Shown here one piece after another: positions 9,556 to 20,037 of a stretch of DNA of 64,000 bases (positions are counted from its first letter, which is position 1; each line of letters starts with the position of its first letter). This DNA is from Lunularia cruciata. Taxonomy: Eukaryota; Streptophyta; Marchantiopsida; Lunulariales; Lunulariaceae. The stretch covers positions 65,228,944-65,292,943 of the forward strand of contig OX419755.1 of assembly GCA_948567375.1 (NCBI GenBank), read 5' to 3'. The translations under genes and the position numbers were made by a program. The notes under the pieces were generated by a model. That model did not search any database. It was given only the letters and a program-made list of their open reading frames with translations, and was not told where the DNA came from.

Positions 9556-11121
9556 CTAAGCAATGAGTGTGGTATCCAGAGGTGTCAAAGCAATCGCCTC
9601 TGGAGGCTCATCCTCACACTCATTCCCTGATGGTACGAAGGCTCCACTCCAAGCCTGCTGCACCAACTGATCTGCATGCTGCTGCAATGCCTCCTCTGAA
9701 CTCCATAATGGAACATCCAAGGTGGATGGAACAATCCCACTCGTACTCCATAGCCGAGTGATCTCCTCTGGTACTGGAGTATCCTCTGCATGGGCGTTCT
9801 CCTCCAACAAGTCACCAGGCCAAGTAACTGCACCGCTGAAAGCTAAAACTGATGCTGCCATGGTCCCGGACTATAGTGAGCCAAGACTGCCACTACTGAA
9901 GCGTACTAGTAGGCGACATACCCGTCCCTCACCAGACTGCCAACCAGGTCTATAAGAGGCTGTCTCCTCCCAATAGTCAATGCTGAAACCCATAGTGTAT
10001 AACACTGCTCCCCCAACTAGCACATCATATGACTCAGCTATTGTCGCAATAGCCTGAGCTCTCACCACCGAGCTATCAGTCGGATGACTAGGCTGAACCT
10101 AGACAAAAAGCTCCCCACGTGTGATGTACTGTGTCGAACCACCACCTAGAGATGTCTGGATCTGAAATGGACACCTCTCCACATCGGTCTTCCGTAACTC
10201 CAGACCAACAACTGCAGCCTTCCCCAACATAAGGGGCTGCGCACCAAAGTCTAACAAGACTCTCTGTGGTGTATAGACCTTCCCTAAAGGTCTCACTAAA
10301 CGGAAGATCCCCCTCTGGTTATCCAATAGGACAACACCAGGTGTAAACCGCGCTCTCTCAAAGGCCGGTCTAGCTGGCAACTCCTCCAGTCTAGCCGCTG
10401 CTGCCTGCCATAAACCACTGGTCGCTGAAGGGATCCCATGCTCCTCAACCAAGTCAGCTCCACTACCAACCACCTCTGCTCTAGTAGTAGGAATTGCACC
10501 ATCCCTACTCTCACACAACGTGGCAGCCAACCGGAACACTGGGGCTGGGTCAACTCCCAATGTAAACATGTCACTGGTTGAAAATAAAGGATGCCGCATA
10601 ATCAGCTGAGCCGCTCCCAACATCATGCTAGACTCAGTCTGTGTAGTAGCAGGTGGCTGACTAGCAGGTAGTCCATCATGTACTCCATCACCACCTACCA
10701 CACCTGCACTGGGACGTCTAGGAACCATGGATGTTGTCTGCAATGCCTCAGATAGCATGAAAGACTGGGGAAGTCTGACCTGTCTCCCAACCTCTCCTCT
10801 CTGTGGGTCCAACTCCACTGATGCTCCTCTATGCTCTGGAGCACGTACTGCACTCCTAGTCACTGTTGCAGATGCATCCACCTGTGCTGCTCCGCACATG
10901 AAGTCCAAAGCATCTCTATCACCAGCATATGAGGTGGAAGCCTCAGCACCCGAATCTGATCTCCTCTGAGCAATAGCCATACTAGCCAATCTCTGCTCCA
11001 ACTGCTCAATCCGAGTAGCCATAGCTGTGTCAGAAGTAAGGGCAGGTACTGCACCCCTACTAGGTATAGATCCTCTACCACCTCGTCCTCCATGAACTGG
11101 AGCTCCTCTACTACCTGCCAT
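9556..11121 (-). pseudogene. retropepsin-type protease and acidic linker to the methyltransferase
   Basis: The first ~240 residues are a variable Ser/Ala-rich linker. The protease core follows: VLLDFGAQPLMLG in the active-site position, then, past a TAG at 10099, YDVLVGGAVLYTMGFSIDYW as the second lobe. The active-site triad reads Asp-Phe-Gly instead of Asp-Ser/Thr-Gly, a change explained by TCT to TTT. After another TAG (9871-9873) comes a roughly 100-residue acidic linker (EENAHAEDTPVPEE) leading to the methyltransferase. All parts share one frame, separated only by TAG codons. The identity as protease rests on order plus the D-x-G loop and the second-lobe pattern. Confidence 0.75.
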
Positions 11122-12519
11122 AGCAGCCCTACCACTCCGTAACTCCGGGTGTAGGTCAAAACACCGGTCACTAGTATGACCAAATCTGTGGCAATGCTCA
11201 CACTGCCTCTGTGCTGGCTGTGATGCACCAGAGGTATCAGGTCCACTGCCCTAAGTACACTCTCTCCTATGGTGAGGTCCACCACAAGTCCAACAAGCAA
11301 CACCACCACTCACTGGCTACTGCTGACCCGAAAATGAGGGTAAGGGTCTAACTCCACTAGGCGCTCCATAGGATCTGGGCTGTCCACCCTGTCCTCAAAA
11401 ACCAACTGGGCGTGGTGCACTCTGCTGCACTCTAGAAGAAGTCACAATCGTGGATGAGGTCTCTCTACCAAATCCAGCTGTCACCACTCTCTCCTCCACC
11501 ATGTTGAGCTCAATACGCTCAGCCAAACCAAAGACTACTGCCAAAGTGGGCGAAGTAGCCTGCAACAACGTAACATCACGAACTCTACGTCGCAACTCCC
11601 TGTCCAGTATCCCATACCAAAACTGGACTGCCTGGGCCTCAGTAACTCCCTGAGTGAAACTGATCAGCCGCCTCATGCGAGTATATGCCTCGCGTAGGCT
11701 CTCTCCAGCCTTCCGCTAGAACTCCTACAAGCTCCTCAGCTTGTCAGTCCGCACTCCCTGGTAGTTCTGCCTCAAACATAAGAAGAACTCCACCATGGGG
11801 TTAAACCCCGGTACCACACCACCTCCTGCAGCGGTACCTCCACTCGTAGTAGCACTATCTCCAGCTAGTGCACCTCCACTAGCTCCACCCACACTACTCG
11901 AGCTAGAACTCGTAGGTACAGCCGATCTACTCCTGGCCACCGAGCCTGAAGTGATGGAGACATAGTGTGGAGACCAATACTGTCTCCATAACTCAATCTC
12001 CTCCAAATGAGCTCTCCTGAACTCATGGTAATCATCCATCGGTGGACCCTCCAAGTGCTGAAACAACCCCTTCCATGCCATGAAGGGTGTGAACAAAGTC
12101 GGGTTCCGCATCTGCTGCAGATCACACCAACTGTCGAACTCCTGGATGAAGTCATCCAACTCAATGGTACCCACTGTACCAAAGTAACGCCTAGGGCCTT
12201 TGGAGGCCCCATAAATCTTGTCCATGTCCCTCAACAACGGTGCGGACACACCAAGTGCACTCTCAACTGAATCAGTTCCTGTGTCAAACTCCAACTCAGA
12301 GTCAATCTCCTCCCTCACTGGGACCTGAGATACAGGCTGATACCGAGCACCACTCCGAGTAAACCCACTACGTACTGCAGGGCTAACTCCTCTGGAATCT
12401 CCAAAGAACTCCGTCGTGACCACGTAACTGCAACAGCAAACCCGAACCACCAACTGCAACCGCAAGTCGCAACCGCAAGTACCCCACCAAGTGCCAACAC
12501 CACCACGTGCCAACACCAA
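11122..12519 (-). pseudogene. gag with two CCHC zinc knuckles
   Basis: The capsid-like region includes FGTVGTIELDDFIQEFDSW and WKGLFQHLEGPP, then the conserved gag C-terminal stretch (ESLREAYTRMRRLISF). Two zinc knuckles follow: one CWTC...H...C near 11300-11255 and one canonical C-x2-C-x4-H-x4-C (CEHCHRFGHTSDRC) at 11202-11161. In-frame stops are TAG at 11725-11727, 11716-11718, 11317-11319 and 11251-11253, and TGA at 11395-11397. The true start is not resolved: the frame is open upstream of 12519 past another TAG and I cannot pick an ATG. Confidence 0.85.
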
Positions 12520-12530
12520 CTAGACACCAC

Positions 12531-13779
12531 CCACTAATGTAACTCTAACCGAGATAACTACACTAGGGGAAAGGCAACCTGTAACCTGCCATCATAACAC
12601 GCACTCTCACGGTCTGCAGGTCATCACTTCCTGCCTCACCGGAGAGAAATAAAGGTAGTCTGACTGGTCATCACTCCAGCCTCACCACCGAGAGCACACC
12701 AGAGCACCAACGCTCAAAAGTCAGGGCACCTCACACAAACGTGGTGCACAAACAGGAAGCATAGAATGGAGGGGATCCAATCACAAGAAATCTAAACGAA
12801 AACCCTCCATCTCATAACACAACACGGGACTGACTCTGCCACCATTTGGCATTTGACATAAGAGTAGTTCGTATCTAAGTCCTAAGCTACCAAGATCACC
12901 AAGAATGGGATCAAACTACCTCTCCTAGCCAAAGCTACATGTGTATAGATAACAGTGGCACAGTCACCATGACAACAAGTGAGGGTGGACCAGTTGGCTA
13001 GGGCACCAGTCTAGGAACAAGAGATCTAGGGGTCAAACCCTGTTGCGCACAATCTAGCAAGAAAGGCAGATTTTGCCAACCAATGACCAAGATCTACACT
13101 AAACTAGCTAGCCTCACGCCAGCAAGCTGGCTTGCTGGCCCTTCTAGGCCTTCGTAGCCTCTCATAGCCCTATGCCTCGAAACGCCGAAATTCAGCCAAA
13201 TGAGGCCCTTCTTGTTGCCACTTCGAACCTCCTCCAAAATTGGCAAAACTTCTCCAAATCTGCGAAACTCCTCCAAACTAGCAAAACTTCTCCAAATCTG
13301 GCCAAACAGCGAAACTCCTCCAATTCTGGCCCAAAATCTGACGTAAAATCTGACGTAAAATCTGACGTAAAATCTGACGTAAACCCTAAAGATGGATGTC
13401 CGCCAAATCCCCCGCTAACTTTCCACTCGAGCCAAATTGACAAAACGGGTTTTTCCAAATCACAATTTCATGAGAAGAGCTTTCCAACTCCACCTTCAAT
13501 TTCACTTTCTGAGCCCAACTCGCAGCAAATTGGTCCTGCCTTCACCTCCTGAGCTCAAAATCACAACACTGCTCAAAAATTGCTCCTTCTTTGCTTGAAA
13601 TTTGGCCAGCGCTTCCGCACACCGTCTGCCTAACTGCCAAATTTGCATCAACTACACGAGCTTCTGTACACTAGGGAAACACAGAACCTGAATCGAGCTA
13701 CCACGATCCTCCGAGCTTGGAGATACCACCAACACTCAACGTTCCTGCACCCGATTTCCCCCTGACTTGACTTCTCTGA
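12531..13779 (-). other. untranslated leader of the methyltransferase element
   Basis: This region lies between the 5' LTR and gag. It has no convincing coding frame. Past the LTR end at 13780 the sequence on the minus strand reads TCAGAGAAGTCAAGTC, which does not match the common tRNA-Met primer-binding site. It contains short direct repeats (CAAAACTTCTCCAAAT type) and the 12-bp array at 13333-13380. Confidence 0.6.
13333..13380. repeat. four perfect 12-bp tandem repeats in the element leader
   Basis: AAAATCTGACGT is repeated four times without mismatch. Each unit carries a TGACGT core, the half-site bound by bZIP/TGA factors in plants. It could be a transcriptional or RNA-level element of the retrotransposon leader, but that is inference. 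Confidence 0.85.
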
Positions 13780-14230
13780 TGTAATCAGATTGCTTAACAT
13801 TCTCCACTCAACTCAACTCAGATCAGTACTTGATCTGTCACTCTATAAACTGCCAACAACTGGGCACTGATTACAATCAAGCCACACCCACTCAAGCATA
13901 GAGAATCCAGGTGACGCTCGCCGGCCTCTGTCCACCATAGCCAGGAACTCGAAGGCTCAACATCAGAGAAGTGAGCTCTTTGGAGCTCACCTTCGAAACT
14001 ATACCCCTGGACTCGAGCTAGCACTGAAACCCTAACGGTCCCACTGACGGCACACTCGACGGTGTGAACGGTGCAAAGTGACGGTGGGCCACACCGTGAA
14101 GTCAGTACCCCGAACATGAAATCTAACCGTCAGAAAGTAGTCCCGGAGAAACTGCTAGAATAACTCTAACTACCATCACTGGAACTCCAGTGTCCAAGCA
14201 TCTAGATGCGGAACTACAAATGGCGTGACA
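13780..14230 (-). repeat. 5' LTR of the methyltransferase element, 107 bp short
   Basis: On the plus strand it runs TGTAATCAG...GGCGTGACA, 451 bp. It matches 4418-4865 with few differences but lacks the 107-bp end that the left LTR and the solo LTR at 53182 possess. It is flanked outside by AGGG. Confidence 0.8.
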
Positions 14231-16400
14231 AGGGAGTAATCGAAATGCACAAATGCATAATAGAATCAGCATCCAAGAGCCTTAGCTCAGGGGCTTGCAC
14301 CCTTGCTAAAGTAAGAGCAAAGTAATGATCTAAAAGCACAAGGAATAGATAGATAGGTCACTTAGAACTTATTGAAACTATAAGTCCATCAAGGAAGATT
14401 GCAAACTTCTAGTCCAATCAGAAGGTAAAGAGTCAAAGGATAGGATTGAATATCATCCCTTGCCTTGGAAGATAAACACTTGTTCATTTAATACAATAAT
14501 ATTTAGAGAAGGAAAGACTCTTCTTCCCTGTCCATCACATACATCTCAAGGCTTGGACTATAAAACCCTTAAAAATGGAAGTAAAACAAAGATAAAGAGG
14601 ATGCACAATTACACAAGTCATACAAATACTAATTCTTGTCTTTAATGGTAACCTACTATTCCATACAAGATAGGTAAAGATGTCTTTCTACGTATCCATT
14701 CTCTTATCATATATTCAAAAATCTCTACTCCTGTGATGTTGCAAATGTACTATGATCCTTTTTTCAAAGGCTCTCAAATCTAATAAGAAGTTAAATGAAA
14801 AGAGAACAATGAGGAGTAAGTAGGCAGATTGACGAGTAATCCTAGAAGAGTGTGTACTAAATACCACTTATCAACTACATGTAGTTATCTTGTGTAAAGT
14901 GCAAGATTAATTTTTTTGATCTTACTAGCACTCCAATAGTAAAAGAGAGTAAACCAAACATATCTTTTGGAGCATCTAGAAGAAGAATGTTATCCACATA
15001 GTATATCCTTTCCAAGAGAAGCATTTAATTAGCTTGAGACAAAGTTTTCTGGCCCTCATGGCACTCTAGTAATAGAGGAGAATAAACTAAATACCACTTC
15101 TGTACCTTTAGTAGAGAAAAGTGATCTATCTAGGTATCTTGTACAAAGGCAGTGTCTAAGTAGCATAAGACAAAGTCTTTTGACCTTATTTGCACTATAA
15201 AAATTCAGAAGTCATCTATAGATGTAATAAACCCTTTAAAAGTCAAGCTCAAGAGGATTACCTAAAGTGCACCATACCTTACATACCTTGATTTTCAAGC
15301 CTATAAGATAAAATTTAGTTATCAAGTAGTCAAGGCTTGCTTAGTTTGGTCTACACCCCAAAGTATGTATTTGTCTGCTCAAGAGAGAAAGCATAACAGA
15401 GCTCACGTAATCGACATAAGAGCTTTAAAAGGAAGAATCGTAAAGATCATCTAGCACTCATGTTGCATTTGATACTAACTATAGAAACTTGTTGTATTAT
15501 GGAATGGAGATCGTTATACCAAGCAAGAACAATAAACACCTAGATCTTATAAAATGGAAAAGTGTTTTGCTTTTTCCATAATTATGTTTATTTTCAATTC
15601 CTATGGATTAACTACTTATTATCTAGAGATGTGAGAAATTATACTTGAAAAATCTATGTGTTAAAATTTTCTTCTACATAAATGATAGTATAATACTTTA
15701 TAAACTTTAATATCGACCCTTGCAAGATATCTTTTGCTCCTATACTCCTTCATATATTTCAAGTGAAATGTAACTAATACCTTTGATAGATATTTCAACC
15801 AGTAGTTTCATATCAAACCTTATAACCTAACTTGAACAACTCAATAGTAGAATGAATTTTAATTGTTTTTTAAATCTCAGACTCGTTGTGTATCTAATCT
15901 TTGTGACATATGTAGAAAATTGTTCCTTGTAGATTTTATTTTTTAATAAGGATTAAATATACTTTAAGAGAAATGACATGCCAATAATAAGTGCAAGTAT
16001 CAGCCAAATGGATAGAGAAAAGTTGCACAAGTAAAGTCAGAAACTAGACCATTGATCATGCAACCTACCATTTTCTTTGGAGAAATACTTTCCAATGTAT
16101 ATGTACAAAGACAAGCTTAGTTTGTACCACAACTATTAAATAAAAGACAAATAGAAGAAGACTTACTCAATAGTGGGTTTCAAAAATATTTTTACGAGGC
16201 TTTGTACATTTTCATAAAGATTATTACAAAGCGTTGACTAAATTGGTACGGGTGTAAGCCAGAAGAAGAAAGAGTCTCATTATGGAATTCCAGCCAAATT
16301 CATTATTATTAACACACTCCATAACAGATGATTTGTTTAAAATAAGGGATATGGAGATCTCCGTTGTCATGCCGTAACGTATTAACTAAAGATTAGGGTT
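14231..16400 (-). pseudogene. heavily decayed copia-type remnant
   Basis: Read on the minus strand near 14975-15005 the sequence gives YYVDNILLLE, a decayed copia RT active-site box (YVDD). Nearby stretches look like RT sequence broken by many stops. Near 15470 a TTAGTATCAAAT string resembles the tRNA-Met primer-binding site of plant elements. No frame is intact and the ends cannot be placed. Confidence 0.4.
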
Positions 16401-19400
16401 AATAAAGTGCTTGGTTTTCACTCAATCTGGTTGGTGCCAGTTACTGCCAAGTGTAATGTGTTAATTTAGTAATGTGCCAATTTGGGATTAAATGTGATTT
16501 TTCCCATCATTGCTTGATGGCACCCATAGCCGCCTGTTGGTACCCATAATTGCTTGCTCAATGGCGCTCATTGGTTATGCATCAAAATGTAAGCCTCATT
16601 GCAATCAGGTTCTTGATCTCCCATTGCTAAATTTTTGTAACCCTTTTGGAGTAAAATTCCTTGACTTTCAATTAATTTCTTGGTTTCTTGAGTTATGGAA
16701 TCATTTTCCATAACTCACACTATCTCCCTTGCCACACTAATCTATGGAGATGAACCACCAAACAAATGCAAAACTACAAAACCTGTTGGTTTAGTTTATT
16801 GACAAGAGCATTTGCACATCAATGGTGAATTTGAATTCCAATAACTATTTGAGAGCATTTGCACATACATGGTGAATTCAAATTCAGATAACTATTTGAG
16901 AGCAGCATTTTGGATCCACCAAAAAATTTCATAAATCACACTCTAACAATCAACCACCAAAGAAATGTTGCAACCCTCTCAAAAAGCAACATCATCTCTT
17001 TTGACAATCATTTATCCTAAAACTCCATAAGATAGCGCCTGATTTTTATAGATGAACACAACTTGCACAAAATATACCATAAAACAATTTACAAAGCTTT
17101 CATTTATTAACACCTCATCTCATTAAAGAGTTCACTAAAAATACTTATGAATTTTTTTATTTATCTCGTAGACATCCCTCAACACTATATCTGAAACCCT
17201 TAATTTGCTAGAAAAGTATAATGATATTTATATTGATGTCGTAAAGACACAAATTTTTAAAAAATATCTTTTGACCCTCTATTTCATACTTTGTCCTTTG
17301 ATACTTTGGTGAATGATATCCATACTACCAAAATGTTTATTCAGATTTCCAAAAATGATTTCATACTACTATGTTGAAGTCTCAATCTCAAAAATGTCCA
17401 TGGAAAATATATATTCAAAATAATATATTTTATTATTCTCATGGTCATATTATTAATTTGCAAAACTACATGAATGCATATATGATCAAATTTTTTAATT
17501 ATTTGAGTGATTTCAGAATTACATTCATAACTCAAAGTTACTAAAAAAGTTTAGATTTTGTCTTTTTGCTAATTAAAGGGTTCTAGTATTCATTTGTAAA
17601 CAAAAAAATTAAGTATATATTAAAATTTTGATGAGATGATCATACGGAATTTCATTTTGATATATATTAAGATAACGTAATTTATGAAAAATGAACCATT
17701 GGAGTAAAAGGTGAACGGTGAGAAATTTTTGAGTTATAAGTTGGGCAAAATAATTTAATTTTAAAACAATATTTAAATAAATAGATTTGTAATAAATTAA
17801 ATTTTATAAAAATAATTTAATTCAAAATATAAAATTCTACGAGATGTTATGTTAACTAGATCTTACCGAGATATAAATCAAACCTAAATATTGTATCTTA
17901 AAATTCACCTGTGTAACCTAATCTCAATAAATTATGGAGCATTGTTAAATCATTTGTACTACATTTTTACTCTATGGTGGTTCTGATTGAGTTTTGACAT
18001 CAAACTCAACTAAGGTTTCGGATTTAGTAATATTTTATAAGAAGGATCATTTACCATTCGAAAATAATATAGAATGTAATGTTAAGATATATTTATCGAC
18101 TATATTATTGTAAATAGCTGCACATAATAACCATGAACTAACTTATATTCTATAACACCGTTTAAATTTTAGTGTAATCTCTATAATTAGATTTTCTTTT
18201 ATCCAAATCACCTTAACTCTATATGAGAGTTAGATCATAGATTTTCTCCAATGCTTACTTTAAACACATTACTGTTTAGATTTAATGTTAGGGTTTTCTT
18301 ATTAAGAATTTAGATAAGACATCACCAAAAACGTTTACAAAGTCAAAAGGATGAAGCATGAATCCAACAGATTGTCCATATTCAGAACTAATCATAATTA
18401 CTTTTTAGAGTTTATTATAAAGAAACCACTCCTAGCTAAATAAAACTATACATGATTATCATTCTAAAACTTCTGTCTAGATTAGATGATCTTTATCTTC
18501 CGCATCTACATCCATCTTACATTATTGATTATTGATTATTAACTCTTGGTTATGCAAAAAAATTTGTTCCAAGATTTCATCATAAACTTTAAAAAATAAG
18601 TACCATTTCAGTTTATGTGAACAAAATTCAGAAATTTTTTAATTTATCTCGAGACAATAATTTAGTTAAAGTATATTAAAACTCAGACCTTCTATATTAT
18701 TATGATTTTCCTTCACGTCAAGTTCTTTTCTATTATTTGAAAGATAAAATGCACTTATCCAGAAAAAAACTTCAAGTAATACACATTTCTATATTATTCA
18801 CAAACTTCACTTTAAATATAATTTTAACTATATATAGGCTTCTTGAGTGTATAAAAAAATAGAAATAAGATAAGGAATAAAGAAAGAATAAATTTTCCAT
18901 TCTCAAATTAATTTATTTCATATGTAATAGGAAAAGGTTTAAATTGAATTGACTAGACTATAATTATAAAGATAAAATGACTTTATTAAACCTACAAAGA
19001 TTCAAGGACTTATTGAAGGTTGAAAATAAGAAAAGAACGACTACATGAACCCAAAATGAATCTATTCTAAATAAATTCTTAATATCCAAGATTTATATAA
19101 CAATAAAGATCATCAACATAGATATTGTTAATTGTCAATGGGAAGATTGTAGCTAAGAGATTAAGTGATACTCATGACCAAACTAACTTTATCATTTGAT
19201 TGTAATAAAAATGATAATTCATCATAAGGGATTTACTTTTGCTATTCCAAAGCATGTGAATATTAATTTTTCCAGATAAACCTTGACATAGATATTAAAT
19301 AAATCTTAAACTTATATATTGTAAAATAGGTGTAACTCCACTTGATATAATAGAAAGATTTATAATGTAAGTATGACAAACTTACCACCTCAATAATATG

Positions 19401-19557
19401 ATATGATTCCAGTTGTGCGATTTGATTCACTGTACCCCCTAACCAATACCTCCAATTCTCTTTTTCTTTGTTAGGTTCCTAAGTACTTCGCTGTAGTAAC
19501 TTTCATCGTTGAGCTAATATTTTCACAACTTATCTTCTTTGTTAACTCTGCGCATCA
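16401..19557. other. very AT-rich intergenic DNA, nothing recognised
   Basis: Long A/T runs dominate. There are no coding frames with protein-like composition, no recognisable element ends and no RNA gene I can support. Confidence 0.5.
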
Positions 19558-20037
19558 ATGTTGGGTATCATTCATCCATATGCGGTGGTAAACTCTGCAC
19601 AGTACACTTTCTCATCGGCTCAGGTTACCAATCCCTTAGAGCAATACGAATTGCACCCAGTCACAATTCAAATCTCCCAATTCTTTTGGAACATAGACAT
19701 CAATCCACTCTCCTTTGTCTCCTTGGATAGTCTGGAAAACTCACTTGCACTTATCCCAATCAAGTTGTTTCTCACCACCCAAAATATGCACAATGGAGTA
19801 GATTCTAATGAACTGGAAGATCGTGCAGTTGGAAGGAAGCTCAAGAGGCGAGATTGAGAAAAGATCCCATTCATTACAACTATTCATTAGCTATAGCAGA
19901 GACTTCGTTTCGCTGAAGAATGTGGTCTGTGTCTTTACATCCCTTGTCTCAGAGCAACGGCCTGATGTACTGATGTTCTTGGATGATATGAAGTACAAAG
20001 ACCAGAGCAGGCACATCGATTCCTGAAGCTCCACTAG

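Larger units (their letters stand above)
4311..14230 (-). mobile_element. Ty3/gypsy LTR retrotransposon carrying a DNA methyltransferase and a PHD finger
   Basis: The element is about 9.9 kb and transcribed on the minus strand. Its outer ends are TG...CA and are flanked by AGGG on both sides (4307-4310 and 14231-14234; AAGGG if the last LTR base is shared). The order is 5' LTR (13780-14230), leader with 12-bp repeats, gag with two zinc knuckles, retropepsin, an acidic linker, a C5-cytosine methyltransferase, RT, RNase H, integrase, a PHD finger, then a G-rich tract and the 3' LTR. The RT-before-integrase order marks it as gypsy. All coding parts read in one frame from 12519 to about 7987. One frameshift follows, then one frame to the terminal TGA at 5142. 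Twelve premature in-frame stops make this copy defective. Its right LTR lacks a 107-bp inner segment, while an extra 107-bp copy lies beside the left LTR. Confidence 0.93.

Noticed and set aside
9546-9570. TAG followed by CAG as a programmed readthrough stop between linker and methyltransferase
   Set aside because: Ten other TAGs are scattered through all domains, including inside conserved cores of RNase H and integrase, so mutation is a better explanation than designed readthrough.
5142-12519. Reassignment of UAG to glutamine in this genome
   Set aside because: Host genes here use ordinary codes (NOT2 ends with TAG, spliced genes need no reassignment), and the element also has a TGA and a frameshift.
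13333-13380. CRISPR-like array
   Set aside because: The units are 12 bp with no spacers, in a plant retrotransposon leader.
19558-20026. Short plus-strand frames next to the dioxygenase gene
   Set aside because: Less than 100 codons with no family resemblance; more likely chance in the 3' flank.
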